From the NCBI GenBank assembly GCA_027382625.1, contig JAJKFJ010021099.1, positions 55,500 through 119,499 on the forward strand: a stretch of DNA of 64,000 nucleotides, given 5' to 3'. Source of the stretch: Tetmemena sp. SeJ-2015 (taxonomy: Eukaryota; Ciliophora; Spirotrichea; Sporadotrichida; Oxytrichidae). Under the pieces are notes generated by a model, which saw nothing but the letters and a program-made list of their open reading frames with translations, did no database searches and was not told where the DNA came from. Positions 44,397-55,290 of the stretch are shown piece by piece (within the stretch, counting starts at the first letter, position 1; every line of letters begins with the position of its first letter). The translations under genes and the position numbers were made by a program.

Positions 44397-46255
44397 TTGG
44401 CACTGATAGCGTAGGGAGCATACTTCTTTCTAAAATTAATTATATATAAAAATTTTTTTTTTTTTCTGATTTGCTACGCGTACTAAAACTTTGTCTTTCC
44501 TCATGGGCTGACCGAGGTTCATGAGGTCGTTTGCTCCTATAGCACTAGCCACCACCTCCAGAGCCTTCTTGTGATTGTACTTCCTAGAATCGTCTATGAT
44601 GTGGGCGAACCCTCCCTCTCCGTTGAAGTCAACATGCACGAAATTGAACTGCCCAGTTGAAGGCAGGCACCTCCAGATCCTTCCCTGGTGGGCCTTGGTG
44701 TCTATGAGCTTACGATGGGTGCTCCACTCTGAGTCATCCTCAAGCAGAGACTTCTTGAAGAAAACTTCCAGATCAAATTCCATAGCCTCATTAGAGGGCA
44801 CTCCGATGCACTCTATCTGCAAGTGGGGGAGAGAGTTCTCACTCTGAATTGAAGTCTCAATAAACACCACTTGCATTTGATGGGCCTCCTTGAAAAAGGT
44901 TGTGATAGACTTCTAATAAGCTCTCAGCTCCTCCTAAATGTTCTCCTCCACCTCTAGTGAGTTAATGTAGTGCTGCTTTGTGCTCAGAACCATATGAGTC
45001 ACAGGTTCACTTCCATCACGAAATTTATTATAAGGAATTCAATTAATTTTGCTGCATCAGGGTGGAGGGAGCAAGTTTTCATGGGGAATGAAAGGTAGCA
45101 GTTCTCACTCTCGTGGACTACGTAGTCCTTTTCGAACTTGCCTTCTTAGTAGAAGCACTGCTGGCACTTATTAAGCACTCTCTGGTGTTTCTGGACTTGT
45201 TTGCTCTGCCTCTTCTCCTCTCTTTATTGGAACCTATCCTCCTGGCCCTTGCGCATCTTCTTCTGGACAAGCTGGCCATCATAATTCTCGTACTTGAAGT
45301 CGTACTTCTGGAACTCGGAGTCGTTCTAACGGATCTTCATCATGATGTTCCTCTTCTGGATCAGCATCTCCTTGTGAGCGTCGTGGTCGAAGGTGTTCGA
45401 AGACAGTTCAATAAAATGTGATCATGGTTGAAGTTTGAGAAAGTTGGCTTTGGAAGTTGTAGGAGGCAGGCTGGCCGGCCTTTGAAGGGAGGCTTCTGGG
45501 ATCTTCGACATCAGACAATTATTCTTCATCGCCTTCAGGACCCGCCAAACCGAAGGAGCCTGCCATCTCCTCCCTGAATCTCTCGTTGAAGTCGTCTTGC
45601 TTAGTCTGGATCATTAAGTTGTCCATCCTGTTCAGAATAAAACAACTCATTGTTTTAAATATTAAATGTAATTCTAATAAAAAGATAATTCTTAGAATGA
45701 TTACAATTTATTTAGCAAGCAAACAATTTGAGTTTACATTTTTAAATGATTAGAATGTTTCTGACATTGGTTGTCTTGATCTGCTCCAGCTTCTCGAGCT
45801 AGCGATCCAGCCTTTAAAAGCTGCCTCTAAGGAATAATTCAAGCGCCTCATCACAAATCTTCTGAGGGTCTTCTCTTTGTGGCTCATCTGTAGCCCTCTA
45901 GTAGTATCTCTCTCCTTTTTGAACTTAGTTATTATTGTCTCTTGATTCTTACTGCCTTGAGTATTTAGACTCTTCTTGCTCACTCGGCTGCCTATCCTGC
46001 TATTTATCAGACTGTTTCTGCCATCTCTCTAAAGTAAGAAGTTAGAAATATTTTTGCGAACTTACTTTTGGAAGATTGGTCTTTATCCTCTCCATAGTTT
46101 GAGGAAGAGTGATGGTTATTTGACTTGGAGTGCTTCAAATCTTTATCAAGAGCGGCTTAGATGCTCTATTTACGATCATCCTCAGGTAGTGCAGAGGAGA
46201 TAGATGGCACTGAGGCATCTCCATCACGCTTGGCGAACTTAATTCCAGACAACAT
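44397..46255 (-). CDS. CWF19-like (CwfJ domain) protein
   Basis: Starts MLSGIKFAKRDGDASVPS at 46253-46255. A GT-AG intron precedes a Gln/Arg-rich region (REDPQKICDEALELFLRGSF), then AGSFGLAGPEGDEEQ. The C-terminal CwfJ domains follow: a Cys pair (CQQCFYQEGKFEKDYVVHES), EPVTHMVLSTKQHYINSLEV (compare the GHxxIxPxxH motif), QMQVVFIETSI, PHLQIECIGVP and FNFVHVDFNGEGGFAHIIDD. Cwf19/CWF19L proteins associate with the spliceosome and intron-lariat turnover. Three IESs interrupt it. The C-terminus after VRVANQ runs into an A-run (forward T-run 44447-44464), so the stop is uncertain; I use TGA 44397-44399. Confidence 0.82.
45014..45059 (-). other. IES, pointer CATCA (41 bp)
   Basis: CATCA at 45014-45018 and 45055-45059. 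Excision joins MKTCSLHPDG to SEPVTHMVLSTKQH. Confidence 0.85.
45399..45433 (-). other. IES, pointer GAAG (31 bp)
   Basis: GAAG at 45399-45402 and 45430-45433. Excision joins NFQSQLSQTS to NTFDHDAHKEMLIQ and removes a TGA. Confidence 0.8.
45633..45756 (-). other. IES, pointer AGAAT (119 bp)
   Basis: AGAAT at 45633-45637 and 45752-45756. Excision joins EQIKTTNVRNIL to NRMDNLMIQTKQDDF. The insert is strongly AT-rich. Confidence 0.82.
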
Positions 46256-46372
46256 TTTAACTTATTGATTAATAAAGAAAGGTATAATTATTATAAGCTC
46301 AAATCAGTGGGGATTAATAAACTAATCAAACTCATTTCCTCTGTGGGTATATCTTCAATCTCTACACAGAGT

Positions 46373-49018
46373 TCAATAAATATTATAAGAATAATAAGGA
46401 GAATGAGAAGAGTTATTCATGTAACCTTTGAAATTCCCCAAAGAGACTCTTGATGTTTTCTGGCTGAGAGTTGAAGCAAGCATCAAAAGCTCTTACTTTG
46501 ACCCAGCACTCCTGCTTTAGGCCTTCGTTCAAAATATATTCCCAAGGTGTCCAGTCCCACTTCTTCCCAATTGTGGCTCCTCCTTTTTGGGAAAGAGAAT
46601 TTACATTCGCAGTCTCCTGTTTCAGTAAGTTAGATTTGGGTGTTTACTAAGTCATCTTGCATTAATTCCAAGAAACTCCATCGTCCAAGGAGATCTCAAC
46701 TCTGCTGATTGGAATTCCATTGCCTGCTATTGCAACTCCTTTTATAACGAATCTTTTATCAAAAGGTAGGACATCATTATTCTAGATGTTAGTAAAGAAT
46801 GAGTCCAAGTTCAAGTAAGTAAGTGGAGAAAAGTTTTTCCATTCAGAGCCAACATTCTAAGAATTGATGTTGGCAGGGAAGAACTTGTAATCCCTTTGAT
46901 AGAATTGACTAGGGGTATCAGTATCCAGTACAAGCACCCTTGACAGCCATTTAACGCTCTTAGCGCCAATCATTCCAGGGCAGATAAGTCTTAAGGGGAA
47001 ACCATGGTCGGGACTCAAGGGTTCACCATTCATTTCAAAAGCTAGGATTATATCTGCAGTTTTGTCCATGCATAACTCCACTGGTAATGCATTAGAGTAT
47101 CTTCTTTCCTCGTCATTAACATTATCCTCTCCAAAGAATTCTATCATTCTCGCATTCTAAAGATCGATCTGCGCATATTTAAGGATGTCTCTTAATCGAT
47201 AGCCGGTCCAGATAGCGGTGCCGATCCCTCCGACTCCAAACTTGTTATTCGGCTAGGCTCCTTAGTCTATGAACTAAACCTCGTCAAATTCTTTCTTTCG
47301 GTTAGCTGCACATTTCAAAGTCGCTGAAATGCTTACTTGAGTAAACTTCGACTTAAGGTCTTAGAGGGATAGGCGGAGCTGTCTATGAACTTATCCCATG
47401 ATGTAAACACAGAAATCCTCCTCATGGAGAATTGGAACTGGGCCATAAAATTAATAACCATGATTGTAAACATAGAACAGGTTATTCGGAGTATAGAAGG
47501 TCTCAGTCAGCAAATCACCTGGAGTTTCTGAAATGAAGGGTTCTGCTTAGTGCACAATATGACATTTAAATCTATAGGGGTCGTCTGAATATAGCTGGCT
47601 ACAAGTAACCAGCTTATCAAGTACGAGGCTCTATCTCAATTTTTATTTCCTTGCTTTTCTACTTATAATGGCGAAATCTATTTTCTAAAGCATCTCAGTA
47701 TCTATTTTATCAACTTATTATTGCTTAGCAGTGCTCAAATAGTTATACTTTGAAGGGATGATCTCGCATTAAATCTCCTACGAAGGGTTTTATTCTTCTT
47801 CTCCCTCTTTCATGATATTCTTTAAGACCTCAGTCTATATTTTAGCATCTCTTTTACTTTGGTATGGTGATGTGTAGTCAAATAAATTTGTAGTTTGCAG
47901 TTATTGTTCGCTCAAAAACTGCTTGAGAGCAAGACCATGAGGTGGGCTAATATAGTCATCTTCAGCTTGTACATTTAAACTGGATGCATGCTTGATTTAT
48001 CCCTAGTTGAAGTCTTGCAGACCTTCAAAAACATTGGTCTTTGATCTCTGACCCTTACTAAGCTGCCTTTTATTTTTACTGCTCTCCTATGAACTCTCTA
48101 TGAAAGTGACTCATCAAACATTATAAAGAACTTTCATATAAAGTCTGAATTAGACTGAATTTTCTTCTTCCTTATGACTTGATAGAGGATTACCCGAAAC
48201 TAACTGCTTTGTAGTCTGCTAAAGGCTAGTCTTCTCATAGATTGACGCGTTTTCTACCTCTAACTCTTAGGAAAGGAGTTGTCTCATGCTCTTGCTGAAT
48301 TTAGAGAGCTTATGCTTTTGAGAAGACGAGGAGGATGCTGGTTCCTAATCAGTAGGTTAAGGCTCTCTTGAAGTCTAAAAATGTAGTTGAAACTTATGTC
48401 TATCAGGACTCAAAATGCTACTTCTCTTAGAGGCATTACTCTTCTTATTGTTCTCTTACTTATCGTTGTTTATAAAGGGTGCAGCTGAAAAAGAGGGGAT
48501 GTTTTTAAAGGCAGGCGTTTAGTCTGTTGATTCATCCATCCTCTCTAGTTTCAATAAATTTGACTGGCTCTAAGACTGTAAGGGAAGTAAGATACTTTTG
48601 TTTGAGGTATCATCTTTCTCGATCTAGGTGACAACTATTATACATAATTAACTTTCCAATTAATCATTATAGGGAAGTCTTGAATGTTCTCGGAGAATTT
48701 GGAAGTAATTCTGCTGGGAGCATCCCCATTAAACTGAAAATTTACATATAGAAAGAGAATAACTCACTCAAGAGTTTAATGTTTTGAGATTTGATGGAGA
48801 CATCGTCACATGTAAGTTGATCTTCCTCAAATGTTCTCAATTTACTTTCATCTTCTTAAGTGAACTCACTTTTGTCTTAGTGAGGTATTTCAGTAGCTTG
48901 GTCCATCTCTTCCTCTATTAATGATGATAAATCGCATTTAATAGTTCTTACCTAGCTTCTCTTCTCCTATCAGCGGAGGGCTTGGATTGCTTGTCTAGTC
49001 ACTAGACTGGATAAACAT
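46373..49018 (-). CDS. Sulfite-oxidase (molybdopterin) domain protein with long N-terminal extension
   Basis: The C-terminal ~430 residues follow sulfite oxidase in order: AEPFISETPGDLLTE, NNLFYVYNHG, VSISATLKCAANRKKEFDEV (the Cys that ligates Mo), GVGGIGTAIWTGYRLRDIL, PDHGFPLRLICPGMIGAKSV, KWLSRVLVLDTDTPSQFY, GVAIAGNGIPISRVEISLDD. No cytochrome b5 domain is present. Upstream the same TGA-free frame continues for about 430 residues of low-complexity Ser/Gln/Glu-rich sequence (SSSSSQKHKLSKFSKSMRQL), unusual for the family. I start it at MFIQSSDQTSNPSPPLIGEE (49016-49018), just inside the adjacent gene's TGA. A slip at CCCC 46436-46439 precedes the final GNFKGYMNNS. The Mo domain itself is not interrupted. 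Confidence 0.78.
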
Positions 49019-49028
49019 CGATTACACT

Positions 49029-51248
49029 TCATGTCTGTTTTTCCTGAAGCCCTAAATAACGGAAAGCCGATTATTGGCTTTGTTAACTTTGTGAGCTGCA
49101 TTGGATTTTTGTCTCTGGATATTTGGACTCCTCGAATGCGTCTCTCTCTTTTTTAAACTTCTCTACCTCAATAAATAGTATTGTTAATCAATTTTAAAGC
49201 AACCTCTCAAACTCCTCCTACTATTCTTTGATTCTTCTTTCCTCTTACTCTTTTATCTGCTACTCTTTTTGCCTTCTGATTTCTTCTTCTTGCATTTCTC
49301 TCTTCTCTTTTAAGATACTTGGTCTCTCTCTATCATTGAGATCACTTAAGAATTACAAATTGCGTTGGAATTTTTCCCTCCTCTTCCTTTCGAGAATATC
49401 CTATCTTCTAATTAAGAGCCCTCTCGCATACCGCTATATGACTATTGAAGAAAATTATAAAGAGTTGAAATCACTCTCATTTAATTGCAGCTTTGATTCT
49501 TTTATCCATGAATTTAGCATGAGAAGCTCTATAGAGGTATCTAGCTTAAGTGTGATAAACATTTCATAAATTAATTAAGCTCTAAAGAATCCCTGGAGAT
49601 ACTTAACTTATTGAAAATAGTACTTCCTTACTCTTCTGTATCTCGCTCTGTAGACTATCATTCGACCAAAGGCTTGGACTTTAATCACTGACTGCACATA
49701 CTTTTTCACTTTGCAGAGGTACTTGAGCTCATTCTCAATTTAGTTGAGTGGTAGGTGCTCAAATTTGACTGTTTTAGCTATCTCTTACTTCTTGATGGAA
49801 ATGAAAAATTGAAAACTTGAAAACTTTTCTCTATGATGTTGAGTTGAGTCATGAGGGTCTTAATTCTTTGAGCTTTAAGAGATCTCTGTCTGCTTCTTTA
49901 ATCCTTCTTTTCCTATTGCTCTTAATCTCTTTTTTCTTTAATCTTGATCATGATTGAAGCTCTTGTAGCTTAGTCTATGGTGTTATCTCTCCAGATGTTT
50001 CTATAGCTGTAATTTGCTAAAAGAGTGTTCGTGAATTCCCTCTCCACATCAAATTTGTGCTACTCTATTCTCTCTAACTCATTACTTGCAATTACGAAGT
50101 TAAACGTGAAATGAGATTAGAAACTTTAACTTGCATGGCCTTCAGGAACAAAGACATCAACTTAATTCTCGGGCAGTCTTTTAAGCTATCCCCTTGAGGT
50201 ATAGAATCCTTGGTGTTTGGTTATTTCACTTAGCCTGTTCATAGACCCTATCCTTCTCACCTAATGCTTTACCTTAGGAGTTTATTGAAAGCTTGGTAGC
50301 TGATTTAATGGAAGCCTGGAAGGCGACTCATCTTAATTTTCAGAAGAGCGGATGCTCTATATCTAAGTGCTTTGCTATAACTTCATTTTCAGCAGCAGTT
50401 GAGAATCAGTTGGCTGGAACTTGAATCTGTGGTCGGTGGTTCTAAACATAGTCTCTGAAGTCACAGGCTTGAGTCTTGATCGAGCTTGAAAAATCGGTTC
50501 CTTCTCGAGCAAGTAGTACAGCTCTCTCGCTGTGCTGACTCTTTCTGAAGTAGTTTGAATCTCAAAAGCCTTTCGCTGAGGAATAGATGGTTTCGGTGAC
50601 TGAGGCAAAGAGTTTGGATTAGACTGTGCATACAAATGTGGTGATAGAAATATAATCCTTATTCTATAAAGTAATATATAATAAGATATCTACTATTGTC
50701 TCTTTTCAAAGAGATAGTTAACCTGTTTCTCGTTTATTGTAGGCATATGGGAATCGGATTGGTACCTCTTACCTTCATCTTTCTATATCTTATTGCACAT
50801 TTAATTTAGGGAGCAGTTGATTTTTGCTAAGTTTAAATAATTATCAATTTAAAGTTGAACCATTTTTGTTGTTATTTATTTTCCAAACCTTTTTGCAAAT
50901 TTAATTTATGGATATCAACCTCTTTAAAAATATTCTATAATCGATTACAATTTGAATAATATTTTTCGAAGCAATGCTTGAAGAAGCAACCTGACTGAAC
51001 ATCAAATTCTACTCCAACAACTTCCTCCGCTTCGAAGTGGTAGTGAGAGGACTGTTGTCTCTTAAACCTTGAGAAGAAAGTATCTTTGACTGAGTGTTTT
51101 AGAAAGCTCTTGCAGTTTTGGGGGAGCTCTATTCAAGTACCAGATCAGTCAGTTTCGAGTAAGGGTTCTATTTTAGCTATGGCTTAAAATTTGGATCTTG
51201 CAATTTTCTCTATTGACTGATTGATATTGGGAATTAAGGATCGGACAT
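49029..51248 (-). CDS. Coiled-coil protein with IQ-like motif
   Basis: Starts MSDPQFPISISQQRKLQDPN at 51246-51248. A Ser/Gln-rich N-terminal half contains RVSTARELYYLLEKEPIFQA and TPKVKHQVRRIGSMNRLSEI. Toward the C-terminus comes an IQ-like helix (VIKVQAFGRMIVYRARYRRV), a possible calmodulin/centrin site, then a charged coiled coil (EKREMQEEEIRRQKEQQIKE) that continues across a CTCAA-pointer IES into FEVEKFKKERDAFEESKYPE. TGA at 49029-49031. A one-base slip in the A-run before ERDAF would instead carry the frame into the sulfite-oxidase gene, so a fused gene cannot be excluded. Probably cytoskeletal. Confidence 0.6.
49167..49210 (-). other. IES, pointer CTCAA (39 bp)
   Basis: CTCAA at 49167-49171 and 49206-49210. 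Excision joins RRIKEQQEEFE to VEKFKKERDAFEE. Confidence 0.75.
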
Positions 51249-51436
51249 TTTTTTACTTCTTTGCTTAGATTGATGCTATTTTTTTATTTTAAAGATAAAC
51301 AGCAAGAGAAAGATAGTTTACTAATTTATTTTTTTGGTTTAATCTATCTCATCACTTTCAGTCAAATTTAATAAAATTAAAGCGGATTTAAATGAAAAAT
51401 AGATAATTGTCCTTAAAAATGAAAGTTCAATAATTT

Positions 51437-53167
51437 ATGATCCTAATTGCTTTTCTGACTTTTGCAATTTCCTCAGCTACAAGAAACTTCAATGACTAAG
51501 ACAATACATTTCTTCAACATTTAAAATTGTCTACATATAAAATAGTAGATTTTAAACTGAGGAGGCTGTAATAAAATAACACTACTAACCAAGAGAGCAG
51601 GAAATTAATAGCCTGCGATAAGAATAAAACAGATGCCTTCTGTAACAGTTAAGATGGAGCAGATTCAATATGTGCTAACTTTTCTTACAAAAATGGCACA
51701 CTTGCTGTATAGACAGCCTCCTATTGCATAATTTACATTTTTTAATTTTGCGTGGACTTAGAAATTGCTCTCCTCTTTGGAAACTACTCTGAAAAGTATT
51801 GGAAACAAGATGTATCGGGAAGAAAATATAAAGAACAATTTATCTATTTCTATATAAGTTACAGCTAAATAAAGACAGGCTAGTAGTATCAGATACAAAA
51901 TATTTCAGTTCTCATGAATGACAGCATGATCCCAAAGAGTTGCAATAAAAGTGGAGACTGCTTGCAGAATGAGTGCTGTGCTTATGCTCTTGTTAATGCA
52001 AATAATTTTACAAATCAAGTTGCCTATAATAATCATTTGTAAAATTTCTTATTTGGTATAATAGGACGAAGATATGTATGAATAGCTCTAATCAAATATA
52101 ATAAAGAAGTCTCACTTACTTCGGTGAAAGCAATTCAACTTTTAAATGGCTGGTGAATGCTACTTTCACACTCTCCAAATTTTGTGACAACTCTTTCCTG
52201 ATTGACAATGAAACTTTCTTGCCTGTCGAAATTCCCAAGTTAACTTAAAACATATTTAATTTCTTAAAATTTAATAAGAGTGATGATGAAGGGAATTTCA
52301 AGCTTGTGAGTTGTGCTTCTAACAAGACAGCAGCATTTTGCTAATCCCAACCTCGCACCCCATCTCAATCTTGTTGCTCAGAAGTTATTACCATAAATAA
52401 GACTTCCTCTAAAAATACTACTGGCTACTACTGTATGAATAGTGATTTGGCTCTTCAAATTGGAACTTTCAACGCCACGAAGAGATTAAATATGACTACA
52501 AATAACACTGATTAGGGTTGGAAATTTGATTATCAATATGCAAATTTGACCTATTAATTGAGATGCGTCAATGATAGCAGCTCGACAAATGCAACTTAAA
52601 CCAATTAAACGCTCAGCTGTTACAAAAATTAAGATTGCCTTGACGAAGGTCAATAAATTAATAAGTGCAAATAGTTTAAGCTATAATTGAGAATTGATTG
52701 TGAATGTTGCGGGTGGAGAACTGTTTCAATTTATTTTTTAATAGGCAGCTACCCTGCCAAGCAAATGTTTTATAGTTTTCATATCTTGATTCATTTTTTA
52801 TTGAAAGCTCTTGGACCCAGCAAGCACAGGTAGTTTTTGCTTGCCAAGAAGTTCAGATTCCACCTCTAGCTACTTGCAGATTGCAAATTACACTTCATAT
52901 TTGGCTTTTGGCCACCATACTTGCAAATTATCTAAACTCAATCTTGCAACGACTAAGCCTTTTATAACTAAGACTTAGATAGGTAAATAATATTAAATAA
53001 TATTCACAATGAATAACTTCTAAATAATTTGTGCATTGATTTACGAGCTAAGAAATTAAAGTGAATATAAGGAACCTGACTATCCAATATTCACAACTCC
53101 ACTTAGTTAAGATCACCCTCTCTACACGAGGAGCTTATTCAATCTAGCAGACATGCTTGAATCATGA
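51437..53167 (+). CDS. Cys-rich surface protein, two or more copies of an unnamed domain
   Basis: Signal-peptide-like start (MILIAFLTFAISSA). Two copies of one Cys pattern follow: LIACDKNKTDAFCNS...SYCVDLEIALLFGNYSE...CNKSGDCLQNECC, and LVSCASNKTAAFCQS...GYYCMNSDLALQIGTFN...CYKNQDC. The same unit occurs once in the gene at 61319. Asn-x-Ser/Thr sites are frequent, as expected for an ectodomain. The last third holds hydrophobic stretches and an acidic tail (EYKEPDYPIFTTPL) before TGA 53165-53167. One IES (TTGC) is clear; a second break lies near 52,050. It recalls ciliate surface antigens in style, but the domain is unfamiliar to me. Confidence 0.65.
51724..51751 (+). other. IES, pointer TTGC (24 bp)
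   Basis: TTGC at 51724-51727 and 51748-51751. Excision joins LAVQTASYC to VDLEIALLFGN, keeping the Cys-domain pattern. Confidence 0.78.
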
Positions 53168-53402
53168 ATAGAGTAGTATACTTATTTGAATGATTGTAAT
53201 TTTCCCATTTCTTAACTTGCCGTCAAAATTTTCTTATATCAATTGATAATTTAAATTGTAATATTTTTTCATGAATAAATTATCTTTGATTGGGAAATTG
53301 AAACAATAATTAATTTTTAACTTCTCAAGCTTATAAGTAGGTGACCAGACAAACTAAACTCAAAAACTTCTTGATAAACATTTCAAACAATTCTATATAG
53401 GA

Positions 53403-54970
53403 ATGGAAAAAGTCAAGACTGAGATCAAGGATGAGTTTGCGAACTACGACTATGAGCAAGAACGTCGCTAGCCCACTGCTGGCCTGGACACTTCCATGGA
53501 GGAAGCTTCAGTCTTATTTAAATTGTACACCCCTTAAATTTACTTAAATCAGTTGATCCAAGGACAAAACTCTCTGCTAGAGGGAAAGTCAAAACTGAGC
53601 AAGAAGAGCGCCATAGAGAGTAAGAACTTTTATTCTCTATTGGAATTTTACCCTTCTAAATGCGCTTATATTTGACCTTCTCTTATAGTCAAGTAATGGA
53701 GGAACTTGGTCTGATGCACTCGACTTTGATCTAGAGACACTCTCAGGACACCCGCGACTTTGAGGATTCTATCACTTTGAAGCAGTTGAAGGAAAGACAG
53801 AGGTGCAGTGCTGATGAAAGCTACCTCTACCACTCACACCCTTCCATCATGAGTTAGCGAGTGCTCGAGTCTAGCTCAGAGAGCGGCACTACTATCATCA
53901 ATACAGCTTCCAATTCCTCTGCAGGCATCTAAAAATCCTAACTCTCTTATAACTATCTCGCCAATTTTAATCAGCTTCATGGAAGGCAGACTAGACTCCA
54001 ACGCGGACGCCATGCTGAGACAAAAGCTGCCTAACATGCGAAAGAAGGAAAACAACCAGACTATGAAACAGCGACAGGAGAAGTTGCGCGTTGAAAACGA
54101 AGTGGCCACTGCCACCCTCAAACTCAGGATGGAGCAAGCTCTCCAATCTGACTTCTAGTGCATCATCAACAACTCCAAACTCAAGTCTAATCTTAGATAG
54201 AGTTTATACTTATGAAGCCTGGCGAGAAGGCAACTCCTGCCATCCACAGACTTTTACTACTGACTGAGATAGACACCTAGCTACGTAAGAAGCCCTTGCA
54301 ATTTGAGTTCCTACAGTAGGGTGGGTTGCAAGTTCTGGCCAACTGGATTGGCCCCAGCCCTGACGGAAGTTTCCCCCTTGCTCAAGTAATCGAGAAGGTT
54401 TTTGAGGTTCTTGAGTACCTGCCAGTTGAGAGCTAGCACTTGGAGCACTCAACTGTTGTGAAGATCCTCGCTCAGTACTCCAACAACTAGTGCAACTACC
54501 CTCACCTTGAGAACCGCGCACTCAACATCATCTAGCACTGGCAAGCTCTAGTCTACAAGCTCAACTACAAGTAAGTATTGAGATTATCAATTAACACAAC
54601 TCTTATAGGTATGATGAGCAAGGCTATCATGAGTTGAAGCAGAGAGAGCTGAGAGAGAAGATCAAGATGATTGGATGCCGAGTGGACTTAGGCAACGCAG
54701 AGGCTGAACTCATCACTCGCAACGCCAACGGCCAGATTACCATGTAGAGCTCTAACTTCGACTTCTTATCAATTATTAGATGTATTACTCTTCTTGGAGA
54801 AGCCAAAGCGAGTTGTGGCTCCTAACTAGAAGAAGGAAAGAGCTATGGGCACTAGAGACAACATCGAGCGCGCCTTCAACCTGATGAAGAAGAGCAGGAC
54901 CGACGCCAAGAACGGCCCCGCTGGTCAGTACCAGTAGAACATCATCTACAGCCGCCTCTATCAAGACTGA
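53403..54970 (+). CDS. IWS1/Spn1 transcription-elongation factor
   Basis: The N-terminus is acidic/Ser-rich (MEKVKTEIKDEFANYDYEQE). The conserved core then reads MEGRLDSNADAMLRQKLPNM, VATATLKLRMEQALQSDFQ, ATPAIHRLLLLTEIDTQLRK, FEFLQQGGLQVLANWIGPSP, VIEKVFEVLEYLPVESQHLE, NRALNIIQHWQALVYKLNYK and a TFIIS-N/LW-type helical end, then KPKRVVAPNQKKERAMGTR. Spn1/IWS1 binds Spt6 and histones and travels with RNA polymerase II. A CTTCTT-pointer IES and at least one GT-AG intron (before YDEQGYHELKQRELREK) are removed. Slips near 53985 and 54210 must be crossed. The 3' part is conspicuously GC-rich, with codons unlike its AT-rich surroundings, suggesting strong expression. TGA 54968-54970. Confidence 0.85.
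54762..54795 (+). other. IES, pointer CTTCTT (28 bp)
   Basis: CTTCTT at 54762-54767 and 54790-54795. Excision joins QITMQSSNFDFL to EKPKRVVAPNQKK. Confidence 0.85.
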
Positions 54971-55290
54971 TCTCCCTTTGATCACTTTGCTTTTCAAGTT
55001 GCTTTTGCTTTGTTTGAGGATGAGGGGCTATGAGAGACTTATGAGTGGTTGGACTGAGTTTGAGATCTGAATGAGAACAAGAATGAATTTGACATTATTT
55101 TGAAGTTGATTTTATTGATTTGCTTTTCTTATGTCCATGTTCTCTAATTTAAATTCAAATTCAAACCAAGAATAATTTAATTACTAAACGATAAATATCA
55201 AAATGGACCAAGAGAACTTTAACTTTAAATTTTCACTTATAAGAATCTTTATTGTATTTTAATCTATGGATTGACTTTAACTTTTTGAAC
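54971..55290. other. Intergenic, AT-rich
   Basis: About 320 bases between two plus-strand genes. No element recognised. Confidence 0.4.

Noticed and set aside
51112..51124. TTTTGGGGG string resembling a telomeric repeat.
   Set aside because: It is a single unit within coding sequence on the minus strand (the codons for SSPKT), not an array.
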